From Kingdonia uniflora (taxonomy: Eukaryota; Streptophyta; Magnoliopsida; Ranunculales; Circaeasteraceae): a DNA stretch of 64,000 nt. Numbering within the stretch: position 1 is the first letter of the stretch; each line of letters starts with the position of its first letter. This document shows positions 1-10,854 of this stretch, one piece after another. A program made the position numbers and the translations under genes. The notes beneath the pieces were generated by a model. It saw nothing but the letters and a program-made list of their open reading frames with translations. It was not told where the DNA came from and did no database searches. The stretch is from the NCBI GenBank assembly GCA_014058105.1, contig JACGCM010000178.1:992001-1056000 (forward strand), in the 5' to 3' direction.

Positions 1-869
1 TTGTTAGGAATAATTCGCTCCAAGGGAGACAACTGCCTAAGAATAAGTTTATTCCTGAAAGTATAAAAGAAAAGCCAAACTTGCTCTAAAACTTTCACGT
101 TGCAAAGCATACTCGTATAATTAAGAACTAAAAGAAGAAAAATTATCACCAATCTTGAGTCTGACCATGAACTATGTGAAGGGAGCAAGAAAAGTGGTAA
201 TTGTGAGAATCCTGGGTCTAGGTCAAGAAGGGGATCCATACCCTGGCAACCTTAGCTAACTGGCGGGGATTGTCGACCAAAACTTCTTATTTTGGAGGCA
301 TCACTAAGAAACCATGCAAAAGAAAAAAAAGGCTTTTATAAAAAAAGGGAATACTAGGAAGACGAATTGATTAAGGCACTTGTCAAACTAACTGATGAAT
401 TTATTCTAATAAATACTATACTACTAAACACTGACTCAACTACTCTATATAATGTATTGTGCTGTAACATTATCTTCACTATACTGAGATATAGTTAAGG
501 AAAATATTTGAATCTTTTTTTAAAGCATGAGGTAGTATATCAAGTTTTGGATTTTGAAAATGATATTTTATGGTACACTTGGGAAATATTGAGTTTTAAG
601 GAATTTTCTGTCATAATATTTTCTTGTTATAACGAAATAAGGATAAGTTGACAGGAAATAAGTAATTTATAATCTAGAATTACCAAAATGTCATTTTCAA
701 TTTTTGTAGGTATAATCACTGTAAACCCTCATGAGATAACACTCGTCCACCAGGGGAACTTGCTGGTTTAATGGCTTGTTGCATATGCTAAATGCAACTG
801 CATGACATGCAAAATTAGTTTTTGTTTACTTTTGCTCGAGGACTAGCAAAATATAAGTTTAGGGGTATT
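1..869 (+). mobile_element. Element A: 3' internal remnant of a Ty3/gypsy LTR retrotransposon
   Basis: This is the untranslated 3' end of an LTR element whose body lies left of the window. No frame carries a recognisable gag-pol domain. It ends in a purine-rich tract (about 855-868, AAGTTTAGGGGTAT) directly before an LTR that starts with TGATAG, which is the usual 3' LTR junction of plant Ty3/gypsy elements. The plus orientation follows from that tract. The lineage is uncertain; an Athila- or Tat-like element is my guess from the tract and from the LTR end. Confidence 0.7.
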
Positions 870-2020
870 TGATAGACACGTAACATTTACGTGTACTACT
901 CCTAAATTTATATCTACCTAGTCATTTATTAAATAAATGTGATATTAATAGTGTTTTTGTTTGTATTACGAAAATCGGACACATGATAAACAAGTCGCAC
1001 ATTTTTCTTGTTTTCAACAAAGAACAAGGGTGATGCACTCCAACAATAATTCTTATTTAAAGTTGTCAACCAAAGGCCCATGGAGGAGCATTGAAGAGGC
1101 ATTAATAGAGATCATCAAGTCATATAATTTTATGCATGGGCCAAGGCATAGACTACGAAGTTTTAAGGCTTTTATATTTAGTGCATAATGGAAGGCATTA
1201 TTCAGGGGATTTCTCATTTATGTTGATATTTTGTAAACCCTCCTATACTCTATAAATAAGAGGGGAATCCCACCCATGAGAGGACATCTTGGAGAGTGTA
1301 ATATCAAAGTTTAAAGAAATAAAGGTTATTCTTTCTCTCTTTTTCTTGTCTTTTAATTTTATCATAGCAATAGTAGTATGGTAATGATCAAAGGGATGAC
1401 TATCTAATCTTCTTAGCCAAGGCTAGAGGAAGCTCTACCCAATGTAGCCTTAGTACAGATTGTGTAGCTTAGTTAGAGTAATTATTTTTTCTTTATCCCG
1501 GAATATTGCATATTCATATTCCTTCATCCTAGGCTTAACCATAGCTAGGATTAGGAGGAGTAATGAATCTAAGTAACCATCTTGTTTGACCATAACAAGA
1601 TAGGTTTGGAACATGGAGAAGAGAACATAATCCATACTTATCAACCTTACCATGGTTGAATAAGTTTGTTTATGGGTAGTTCTCAATCACTAAATCTCTT
1701 TTTTTCTTTTGATGTATTGCATATGCATGACCAAGGATATGCGATATGGGAATAAATTAATTACTTCAATTATTTATGTTATCCCACGGTTACAAAGGGT
1801 GGAGTGGAATCATCTAAGCTTTGGTTCTCACTCCGACTAATAAAAATCTTATTTTCTAGCATTTCTCTTTTCTTTTCTTGCAAACCAATAAAATGAACAC
1901 GCTGTTATTGGATAAAATTAGTACCACAAGTCTCTTGGGATACGACCCCGCATACCCGTGTACTTAACGGTACACCGTGCGCTTGCGGGTCTTTTAAAAC
2001 ATTGATTTTATAATCGATCA
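870..2020 (+). repeat. Element A 3' LTR
   Basis: The LTR is about 1.15 kb. It starts TGATAGACAC and ends AATCGATCA, giving TG...CA ends with a 4-bp inverted TGAT/ATCA. A TATAAATAAG box lies at 1251-1260, and the last 80 bp hold a CGCTTGCGGG stretch typical of gypsy LTR ends. The sequence immediately right of 2020 is the inside of another family's LTR (element B), so A jumped into that LTR. The 5-bp target duplication cannot be checked because A's left end is outside the window. The exact right edge could instead be the CA at 2001. Confidence 0.7.
1251..1260 (+). promoter_or_regulatory. TATA box of element A LTR
   Basis: TATAAATAAG lies mid-LTR, just upstream of the expected RNA start for an LTR retrotransposon. 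Confidence 0.55.
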
Positions 2021-2120
2021 GGCATCTTCTCGAATGATATCTATCTTCGAATATACATGTCTATCTTCGACTATACTATGATGGCTTACTCTTGTCAAAT
2101 CTAGGGAATATGCGACTATA
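2021..2120 (-). repeat. Element B 3' LTR, terminal 100 bp only
   Basis: These 100 bp match the final ~103 bp (12918-13020) of the 5' LTR. Shared blocks include ATCTTCTCGAATG, CTTCGAATATACATG and ACTATGATGGCTTACTCTT. The rest of this LTR was displaced leftward by insertion of element A. The terminal CA has become TA at 2119-2120. Confidence 0.85.
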
Positions 2121-2137
2121 GTCGCCCCATTCTCGAC
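2121..2137 (-). other. Element B polypurine tract
   Basis: On the minus strand this reads GTCGAGAATGGGGCGAC directly before the LTR, the expected plus-strand primer for reverse transcription. The equivalent tracts in F (GAGAGGGGGCAAC), G1 (GCGAGGGGGCAAT) and G2 (GTGAGGGGGCGAT) are similar. Confidence 0.7.
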
Positions 2138-2304
2138 AAAATTAGTTGTGGTTGTGTCGAGAAGAAATTAAAAACTGAAAAGGTTATCCGAATTTTACGA
2201 ATCGTCTGTTTGTCATTTCTGAGGTCAAGGTGGAGTGGATTTCGTCTTATCACTTCTGAGGAGCAATTAATGCGGTACAATGAACGTGGCAGATTAAAGT
2301 TGGG

Positions 2305-2312
2305 TATAAATG
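2305..2312 (+). promoter_or_regulatory. TATA box upstream of the LTR-proximal antisense ORF of B
   Basis: TATAAATG lies 22 bp before an ATG (2327) on the strand opposite to B's gag-pol. The same spatial relation (TATA box, then a short ORF, on the antisense strand just inside the 3' LTR) recurs in F1, F2 and G1. Promoter function is inferred. Confidence 0.4.
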
Positions 2313-2326
2313 GGCGGTATTGAAGA

Positions 2327-2673
2327 ATGTCGCCCCCAAGTGTGGCATATTATGCCACTGGAGGATGAAGATGGTGAGGAATTGGAGGTAAAGTTTTTTT
2401 TCAACTAGGCCATTGTAATGTTTCCTTTGAATTTGTCATGGTGTGGAGGGTGAGGGCAGGTATTGTCTGAGAGTTATGCATTTGTTGGAACCATTTGGGT
2501 TACGATGTGATGCTGAAGGTATTGTATTTTATCATTTTGGGGGAGAAGGGATAATTGTTCATGTTGAAGACGAGGATGTGAAGGTTGGATGGGCGCCCAG
2601 GGATCTTGCCAAACGTATGAGGCTTCTTGCAATATTCAACTACTGTTTGCTAAGGCAGGTCTTAGAAGTTTAG
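2327..2673 (+). pseudogene. LTR-proximal antisense ORF of element B, decayed
   Basis: This is a short plus-strand coding remnant, antisense to B's pol and close to the 3' LTR. The longest open part (2443-2673) gives 76 residues rich in Glu, Asp and Val. It starts shortly after a TATA-like box and is frameshifted upstream of 2443. I do not recognise a domain. Its position matches aORF2/aORF3 of families F and G, but sequence similarity is too weak for me to call homology. Confidence 0.35.
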
Positions 2674-3100
2674 TGACTTGAGAAACATTGAGTTTCTTAG
2701 GGCATCGTTGTTCCTTGTACCATAAATAATACCAGATTCTGGTGAAAAGATATAATAATATCAGATCCTGGTGAAAAGAAGCACATAGTAATTAATCCTT
2801 CAAGTCGAATATACAAATAGCAGTGTAGTGATGTAATCGAATGTAGAATGGAAAAGTTTATCGAATGTAATATGTAACAGTTTGTAGGATAAATAAAGTT
2901 ATTTACTTCGACTTGCTTGTGTTTTAGATTGTGTTTGTCGACTAATTTATATATAATACTCGTTGTCTTTGTAGGAAGTAAATAAGATGAATGTCAAATT
3001 TGTGTAAAGAACTCGAAGTGTAGATGATTGACTGTGTATGGCGTTATGTTCGAGTACTCGAATAGTCGCGAGGTGGGATGGTGAACAGTCACATGGAATC

Positions 3101-3110
3101 TATAAATAGT
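3101..3110 (+). promoter_or_regulatory. TATA box of element B aORF1
   Basis: TATAAATAGT lies about 180 bp before the putative donor at 3286. The corresponding boxes are ATAAATAG at 50869 in G1 and TATAAATAA near 14305 in F1; both also precede a leader exon that ends AAG|GTTAGTA. Conservation in separate families supports a real antisense promoter. Confidence 0.5.
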
Positions 3111-6100
3111 TATGGGGTGGGCGACTGTTCATATTTTACAAACTCAGAAAAAAGGTTATCCAGTGTGAATTCATTGTGCTCGTCATTTGGATCGTTGCCA
3201 ACAATTGGGAAGGTGGAGATAGCCGTGTTAATTGAAAGAGTAAAGTGGGCTAAAGAGAAGGATACAGAGGAAGCAAGGTTACAAGGTTAGTAACTATGAT
3301 GATCTTACTTGCATTTTTTTCTTTGATGTCGTTGTAATTGTGGTTGTATAAATAGATGTAGTCTAATTGTAGATGGAAGTTGTTTATGGTGAGGAGGATT
3401 ATAGTTGGTGACAATTGGGGTTAGGGTTTGATTGACAGAGGTTGGTTGCCGGATGTGAACGGTGTCTCTCCTATGGTAATGGCATTGGAGTGGTTAATAA
3501 AGGGGATTTGGTGCAAGAGATGTGCGTAATTAGTGGTGAGGGGTGGGGAGAGAGTTGTTTGTGACGCGGTGGGGATGCCAGATTGTTGGGGATCAGTTTG
3601 GATTTACTAGGTTAGATATGGCTGAAATATTTGCCGGTAACGGTAATATTCATTTTTTGAATGATAGTGATTTTTGCGGTAAAACGTTCAAGTTTCTTCG
3701 AGAACTTCCACGATTCCTAAAAGTAGGACAAGCACAGATTTAATAAATTATCAATGTTTATAATTTGAATAATAAAAAATCATCGAGAACTGAATATATT
3801 ATAGTAAACGATGTATATGATTTAGGAAAGAAGTCATAGAAGTGTATCGAGAACTACATTATGAAATTGAACTGTAATAATGATTACAGTAGATTGTAAT
3901 TGAGAATGATGTGTTGGAGAGTAATCTCGACAACTATATAGATATGAATATATGAACCTATGAACATATATATGCATCAGATATGATAGATACTAACTGT
4001 GGTAAAAATATAGAATGTGGTGCACAGGTTCTTTAAAATGGCTGAACCAACTCAAATTGATGATAAAGATATATACGAGAGTCTTGAAGACATAGTACCC
4101 CTGATGATTAATGTAAGGACCTGTGTATAACAGTATGGAAGTTGATATAGGGTAGGGTCGAGTAGTGCTGACATAGCTAGTGTAGACCAGTATAGGGTAG
4201 CATTTAGTGTTGTCAAACTATCTGAGGTGGAGGCTACCAAAATGGATGTGGATCACGAGCCTTAAGCTAGTGATCGAGAAGGAAGCGGTGGTAGGTAGGA
4301 GGATGTGGAGGAGGGTGAGGAAGCTTATTATGGGGAGGGTGGAGAGACGAAAGAAATATTAAGCTTCAAGAAGAAGTATGTTATTTTTGGGGATATAAGG
4401 TTAGATGATTATCAATATGAAATAATTGACCAAGAAATACCCTTGAATGGGATCCTGGTTCATCGAGAACAGATTAAGATATGGTTGAAACTTCCCCTTA
4501 GAGCTGACAAGAAAAAGTTGATAAATATTTTTGATGTAGCACCTGGTCAGTTCAATCCGAATGTATATGATTTGCTTAGGGTATGTGGGGCGATAAATGG
4601 TCGACTTAGAGCCAGTGGGGAGGAGTTGATAACTGTTAATGATTTGTGTGTGTACTACATGCTCAAGACGAATCCATATAAATTAGGCTATCGGTACATG
4701 ACGAGGTTTTTGAAGAGGTTGATATACCGATGAACGTCTACTTGTGTCTGGGAACTATGAGTTCGACCAGAAAAACCCTGGGGAGCCGCTAAAAAGAAAT
4801 ATGTTTCTTTTAGGTCTGTGGTTAGGTAACGTAAATGGTTAAGTTGGATGTAGACTCGTGTTAAATATGTGTTTGTAATACTGCTATTGTTTTTTGTGTT
4901 TGTAGCTTTGAAGGAAGTCGGGATGAAATCTGAAGTAGAAGAAGAATTGTACAAAATAAGGAGAGGATTCTTTGGGAGGATCAAAAACCTTGTAATCCGT
5001 CAGGATCGTGTGAGCACCCTATTCCAAGAGTCCAGGTAAATGAGGTCGAGGACCAAAGGAGCTGAAATAGCTGCCATCAATGAAAAGATGCCTGTAAAGA
5101 ACAAGAGGGTTGCAGAGGCTAGCTTGCCACTGGAAAATCCTTCCTTGGCTGGGTATAATACTGATACAGAGATAGATGCCATGCTTGGAGAATATCTAGG
5201 ATAGAATAAGAAGAAAAGGGTGGCGAGCTCAGTTGTTCCATCGCTACTTCCTCACATGAGGAGTACTCGATAGTTGACAACGGAGGAGGTGGCTGGAACT
5301 ATCAAACCAGTTGCTATGGTGGATGGGCGTCCTCCACGTGGTGTGGGGAGTATGCTCCTGAAGAAGAGGGGTAGTAGTGAGACGTCGAAGAAGAAATACG
5401 TCTAAGAGTCTGAGGCTGAGGTTCAGAAGACCATGGAGTCATATACGTCTGGTACGGACGTACTGATGATGGAGCTGGAGGATTGATTGGTCGGCATTGA
5501 GAGTTTGAATACGTTTCTCTGCGAGGGTCAGCGAAACATGTCTATGGTGAGAAATTTTACTGCTTTGCTTCGGTTGAAAATTTTGGAAGATCGTTTGAAT
5601 AATTAATATATGACTTTGTTGTAGATCCAGAAGTTGGTGACTGTCGGCATAGACCGCATAGTTTGCAGTGGTGATCTGGCAAATCAGCTTGTGGCGTATA
5701 AAACTATAGAAAAATATTTGATCGCAGAGAAGGAAGGGTTGAATGCAATGTTGAATACGCACAAGCTGGAGGTAAAAAAGGCGAGGGATGTTGCGCTTCG
5801 CAAAGCAAAGAAAATTTTGGAGAAAGAAAAAATTGAGGCTTTGGCGCTGCAGCAAGCAAACTTTGAAAAGGATGTAAGGGAGTAAGTTACCGATGCAAGG
5901 AAGGCAATAGAGCTAAAGTAGGGCAGGTTTCTCGATGAAGTGAGGTCTCAGATGAATGCAGAGAAATTGGATAAATATAGGGAAGTGAGGGACAATTTTG
6001 TTGGGGTAGTAAAAGGAGTTGTCGGTTAGGAATTTTTTTACAAAGGGATGGTAAAGAGTGGTGGTGCTAACTTCGATGATAGATCAGAAGACGAAGTCCC

Positions 6101-6248
6101 AGATATACCCGAAGCTCGCATGGAGACGAAAGACATCGATGATGTGGTGATGATGGAGGCTGATAATGCGTGCCCTAGGGAGTTGGCAGATGTGTAGGTA
6201 CCCAAAGGTTTTTTGAATGTGAGCGAAGAAAAATCTCCAGTATTGTAA
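3111..6248 (+). pseudogene. Element B aORF1: antisense multi-exon gene, Transposase_28/PMD-like plus coiled coil
   Basis: It lies on the plus strand, antisense to B's pol. Inferred exons are a leader to 3285 (CAAG|GTTAGTA donor), an intron to 4027 (TGCACAG acceptor), coding from ATG 4038, an intron at 4826-4905, and a 78-bp intron at 5547-5624. A coiled-coil exon rich in Lys, Glu and Ala ([11 protein letters not shown] and on) then runs to the stop at 6246-6248. The 4305-4733 stretch has acidic then basic sequence and the motif [14 protein letters not shown], resembling the APAQLxPN core of Transposase_28 / plant mobile domain proteins. The B2 copy (25131-27268) aligns through all exons. Several in-frame stops break it. 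Family assignment is from motif resemblance only. Confidence 0.6.
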
Positions 6249-6514
6249 AAAATTTATGTAAGTAGTACTTTATGTGTGGAAGGATATAAAATTTGTCGTT
6301 GGGACCAAGACATTTTAATCTTTTGTTTAATGATGTTGTTTTCTAAATTGGGTATTGTAGATCTGTACATTAAATAATGATTGTCGAGAAGATTGATTTT
6401 TTTGAGTGTTAATACAAGTAGTAGCAGATTTGTAATGATAGCAAAGCTAAATACCATGTCTATTGGATAGTGTTTGCATAAATGGAGTAAATGTCTGGAT
6501 TTGTATTTAGAATG
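6249..6514. other. B spacer between aORF1 and tandem repeats
   Basis: AT-rich sequence after the aORF1 stop, in the position of its 3' untranslated region. It contains no ORF I can support. Confidence 0.4.
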
Positions 6515-7147
6515 TATGGATCGAGATCAATTTATAATAGTACAGATGATTGATTGTCTGATGCAAACTTGTTGAGTATGGTTTGAGATCAATTCAAAAT
6601 AGTAAAGATTATCGATTGTCTGGTACATACTTGTTAATTATGGATCGAGATCAATTCAAAATAGTAAAGATGATTGATTGTCTGGTATATACTTGTTAAA
6701 TATGGATCGAGATCAATTCAAAATAGTAAAGATGATTGATTGTCTGGTGCATACTTGTTAAGTATGGAATGAGATCTATTCAAAAGAGTAAAGATGATTG
6801 ATTGTCTGGTGCATACTTGTTAAGTATGGACCGAGATCAATTCAAAATAGTAAAGATGATTGATTGTCTGATCATATTTGTTAAGTATGGATCGAGATCA
6901 ATTCAAAATAATAAAGATGATTGATTATCTGATCATACTTGTTAAGTATGGATCGATATCAATTCAAAATAGTAAAGATGATTGATTGTCTGATCATACT
7001 TGTTAAGTATGGATCAAGATCAATTAAAAATAGTAAAGATGATTGATTGTCTGATCATACTTGTTAAGTATGGGTCGAGATCAATTCAAAATAGTAAAGA
7101 TGATTTATTGTCTGACACATACTAGTTAAGTATGGGTCGAGGTCAAT
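6515..7147. repeat. 62-bp tandem repeat array in element B, about 10 copies
   Basis: Units start TATGGATCGAGATCAATTC and contain AAAGATGATTGATTGTCTG, then end with ATACTTGTTAAG. Length is 61-62 bp, and about ten units run head to tail from 6515 to about 7147. The array lies between the antisense gene and integrase. B2 has the same family of repeats (27690-27787 and 33206-33425) with fewer, more diverged units. Tandem repeats in this part of Tat/Ogre elements are known to seed plant satellites. Confidence 0.9.
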
Positions 7148-7236
7148 GCTAAAGTAAAGAGTAAATTGATTGTAAAAATTGTTTATTTGAATTGATATAA
7201 CGGTTACAGTAGCTGTGTCTTGGGTTTCTTCCCGAG

Positions 7237-8160
7237 CTAATTGTCTTCATTTGAGATCTTCCTTCGAGTACTTGGTAGACCGAGGTTTAAAGGTATTACT
7301 GATTCAGTACCGAAGGCCATCATGAACGGAGTGCAGCCTATTGAAACTCGAGGAATGGTACGGTAGGCCCATAGAACACTGAGTAGTTCTTCGACCCACC
7401 TTCCTTTCTTGTTGTTGAGACACTTGCACAAGCCTGATTTGATACTTTTGATAATGGCTTTAGCTTGTTTGTTGCCTTGAGCATAATATGGTGTGGATCT
7501 TGATAGCTGGATTTTGTATTTATGGAAGAAAGCAAGTACTTTGGCGCTGATAAATTGCTTGCCGTTATCGGAGCATATCATTTGTGGGCAGCCAAACCTA
7601 GTAATTATAAACTCCTAAAGGAACTTGATGACCTCATTCTCATTGGTATGGCATAGAGAAATTGCTTCAATCTATTTGGTAAAATAATCAGTGGCGACTG
7701 GGATGAATCTTCGGTTTCCCGAGGGTGTGTAGAAAGGTCCAATTATGTCTATCCCCCATCTTTTAAAAGGCCAGAGGACATTGCTAATATGCAAGTTGAG
7801 GGCTGCACTTTTGATATCTTGAGCGTGGATTTGGCATTTGTAACATTTAGGCACACATTTTTCATAGTCTTGTCTCATCTTTGGCTAGTATAGGCCTTGC
7901 GTGAAGGTGCGTTGAGCTAACAATCTTTCTAAAATGTGGGTGCCACAGATACCTTTGTAAAGTTCTCTAATTTTGATTTGAGCTTGCTTGTCAGCGATAC
8001 ATTCGATAAGTGGTCCTTCTCTAGTGATGCGGAATAAGACTTTTCCTTAAACAGTAAATATTGGGCATTTGACCAAAAGTGAGCGTGCTTCCTCTTTGTC
8101 ATCTGGGAAGATGTTGGAATTGAGGTAGGTATAAAATGGTTTTCTCCAGTCTTCAGGCTC
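7237..8160 (-). pseudogene. Element B integrase, decayed
   Basis: Integrase inserts the cDNA into the genome. Visible parts are the zinc-binding CxxC (KCYKCQ), the core start WPFKRWGIDIIGPF with the first catalytic Asp, the second Asp in CSDNGKQF, and YAQGNKQAK, where the expected catalytic Glu of the QAE motif is Lys (codon at 7459-7461). B2 keeps Glu at this point, so the change is a decay mutation. Frameshifts and stops separate the pieces (7672-7878 and 7237-7581). The C-terminal part continues through TPFMMAFGTESVIP. Confidence 0.85.
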
Positions 8161-8249
8161 TTCGTCTCCAGTAATGGTGATTTTGAGTGTTGACAGTAAA
8201 TCGAGACTAGAATGCTTGATGATTTCAATTTCTAGAAATCTTTTCTCAC

Positions 8250-9240
8250 TGTCCCCCAGCATGGCAGCGATATAAGCTAATACGTCGGAATGCCAATTTT
8301 CTTATCGAGGAAAGTAAGAGATTGTTACATGTTTGAACTTTTTCATCTTTTCTTTGACCAGAGCTACGTAATCAACCATTTTTCCTGTTGGGCGGAATGT
8401 CTTATTGTAATGATTTGCCACGAGTAAAGAATCGACGTAATCTACCAATTCTTCGACGCCGAGGGCAAGTGCAAGATCTTGACCATGGAGGATTCCTTCA
8501 TATTCGGTTTCATTATTGGTGGCATAGATGCTGAGCTTTATAGCTTTCTTGATGTGATGATTGGAAGGTGTAACGAGGACGATACCAATCCCTGACTCTT
8601 GTGGTACAGCTGATTCGTCTATATAAAGTTATCATCCCAAAATTTTGGACCATGCGTCTGGTTTTGCTATTGAATCATCTGTGAATATTTCTTTGAGCTC
8701 TTCCCAATTAGGGTCTTCGGTTGGAATGTCTGCCAAATAATCATCGACTGCTTGTCCTTTACGGATATTTGGGCTTCGAAGGAGATGTCGTATTTGCCAA
8801 GGAAAATAAACCATTGTTGGATCCTTCAAGACTCTTTGCTTTTGGAGAGTACCAGTTTGAAAGGATACTTGGTGATGACTTTAATAGGATGAGCTTGAAA
8901 GTAAGGACGAAGTTTATGAGAACTGTAAACCAAGGCGAGTTTTCTGTCGTTGTGTATCATCCTTTAGCAGGCATAAGTATTTTGCTGATGAAGTTAATTG
9001 GCTTTTCCACTCCTCTATCTTCTCAAATAAGGACAAAACTAATTGAGTCTTCAGTTGTGGATAAGTACATTATTAGTGCTTCGCCATCAACTGGAGTACT
9101 CATTATAGCAGGACGCCCCAAGTCTCGTTTAAGATCTTGGAAGGTTAACTCACAGTCAGGAGTCCAAATGATCCCCTTGTGTTGTTTCTTTGAAAGATGA
9201 GTGGGATTACCAGGAAGAAGGAGGTAAAAAAGTTTGCATC
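8250..9240 (-). pseudogene. Element B RNase H and second (archaeal-type) RNase H region, decayed
   Basis: After reverse transcriptase, the minus strand carries a broken RNase H (fragments such as ISKILMPA) and a linker including YFPWQIRHLLRSPNI. A second RNase H-like stretch with many frameshifts follows. Two RNase H domains in a row are a known trait of the Tat lineage. The B2 counterpart at 35473-35733 is easier to read and confirms the order. Confidence 0.7.
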
Positions 9241-10243
9241 AATCAGATGATTTTGAGATGAATCTGTGAAGAACGGTTATTTTGCCTGTAAATTTTTGGA
9301 CATCTTTTTTGTTCGCGAATATGGCATTACGATGAGTGCTTTGATTTGCACGGGATTGATTTTGAATCCTCTTTTGTTGATGAAGTATCCCAGAAATTTG
9401 CCCGATGCGACTCTGAATTGGCATTTCTCTGGGTTTAGTTTCATTTGGTTTTTACGAAGGATATCGAAGATTATTTGGAGGTTTCATGGAATGATCTTCG
9501 CGTTTCAAGATTTTGCAAATCATATCGTCAATGTAGACTTCCATAATTGTGCCGAGATGATCTTTGAACATTTTAGTTACAAGCCTTTGGTAAGTTGCTC
9601 ATGCGTTCTTTAACCCAAAAGGTATTACTGTATAACAGTAGAGACCTCATTCGGTAATGAAGGTTGTTTTTTCTTGATCATCTTTGGCGAGTGGAACTTG
9701 GTTGTAGCCGGAGGCTACATCCATCATAGAAAAAAGTTCGTGCTCTGCAAAGGAGTCGAGCAGTTGCGAAATCAGTGGTAGCAAGAACTTGTCCTTCGGT
9801 GTAAACTAGTTGGGTTCTGTGAAGTCAATACAAACCCTTATCTTTCAATTTTTCTTTGGTACTGCTACAATGTTAGACACCCACTTGGGATACTTAGCTT
9901 CTCGAATGAATCCTACCCGAAGGAGTTTATCAATTTCTTCATTTACTGTATCGCAGAGGCGAGGAGTAAGGTTTTGTCATTTATGTATGACAGCATTACT
10001 GCCTGAAAGGAGATTCAGTTGGTGGCATACGACTGATGGATCAATGCCAGGCATTCTTACAAAAGTCCAGGCAAAGATGTCGATGTTTTTCACCAGTAGC
10101 TTGATCATGGCTTATTTTTCATTAGTTGATAGCTTGTAACCAATGAATGTGTAACGCCCTAGCCCATCAAGGTCAATGGATTCGACTACTTCGGTGTTAT
10201 GTTGCCCAAACATGGAGGTTGTTTCCTTCTATAATTGTTATGT
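9241..10243 (-). pseudogene. Element B reverse transcriptase, decayed
   Basis: Minus-strand translation gives GFIREAKYPKWVSNIVAVPK, then MMDVASGYNQVPL, FGLKNA and the catalytic box VYIDDMI (YIDD codons at 9524-9535). This is a Ty3/gypsy reverse transcriptase, which copies element RNA to DNA. Stops occur within the first third and before FTPKDKF. The order relative to protease (right) and RNase H (left) is as expected for a minus-strand element. Confidence 0.88.
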
Positions 10244-10850
10244 TTAAAGAAGTTTTGTTGTATGAGTGTTGGTGGTGGTATTACGTGCAACTGCTTGGCT
10301 ACCTTTGATTTCATAAATTCCATGATCTGTTTGAAATCCCAAGGCCAAATGATACGTAGAAGGTACTGTTTTGATGGAATGTAGCCAACTTTGCCCCAAA
10401 ATGCCTAAGTATTTAGATTCAGCGTCGATGACAAGGAATTTCATGAATTTTGCTTCAGATCCTGCCTGAACTGGCAGAGTGATTTGTCCTGTAGCTGATT
10501 CTTTTGACCCGAAGAAGCTGCTAATTATTGTTGTCGAAGCTTTAACCGAGTCTGTGAGGCCTAAGACTTTAATTGCTTTTCTGAACAACATATCTATCGC
10601 TCTTCCGGTATCGATAAGCGTATTTAGGTAGTTCTATCCGACTTTAAGCATGATGACAAGAAGGTCATTATGAGGGTACTTTACGTGGTTGGTGTCACAG
10701 TCCTCGAAGGTGATATGGTATGGACGCTTTGACTTGCTCGAGCTGGGGAGAAGTTTTGCAAATTTATCTGAGGGGGTCATTTTACAGGAAAATGTAATCT
10801 GATCGTCTTGTTTTCTCTTCTTCCCTTTCTCAATTTCAATCATGTATGGC
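10244..10850 (-). pseudogene. Element B aspartic protease region
   Basis: A 115-residue open stretch (10244-10591) is preceded by LIDTGRAIDMLF, the aspartic protease active site (DTG at 10604-10612). The segment upstream (10634-10843) contains the ITFEDCDTNHVKYPHND motif common in this lineage between gag and protease. The retroviral-type protease would cleave the Gag-Pol polyprotein. The DTG is intact here but is DTR in B2 and F2. Confidence 0.8.
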
Positions 10851-10854
10851 GTGC

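Noticed and set aside
8721..9200. A 159-residue plus-strand ORF over B's RNase H region
   Set aside because: It is the antisense shadow of pol; the minus strand carries RNase H motifs in the expected order, and no homologue of this frame is kept in B2.
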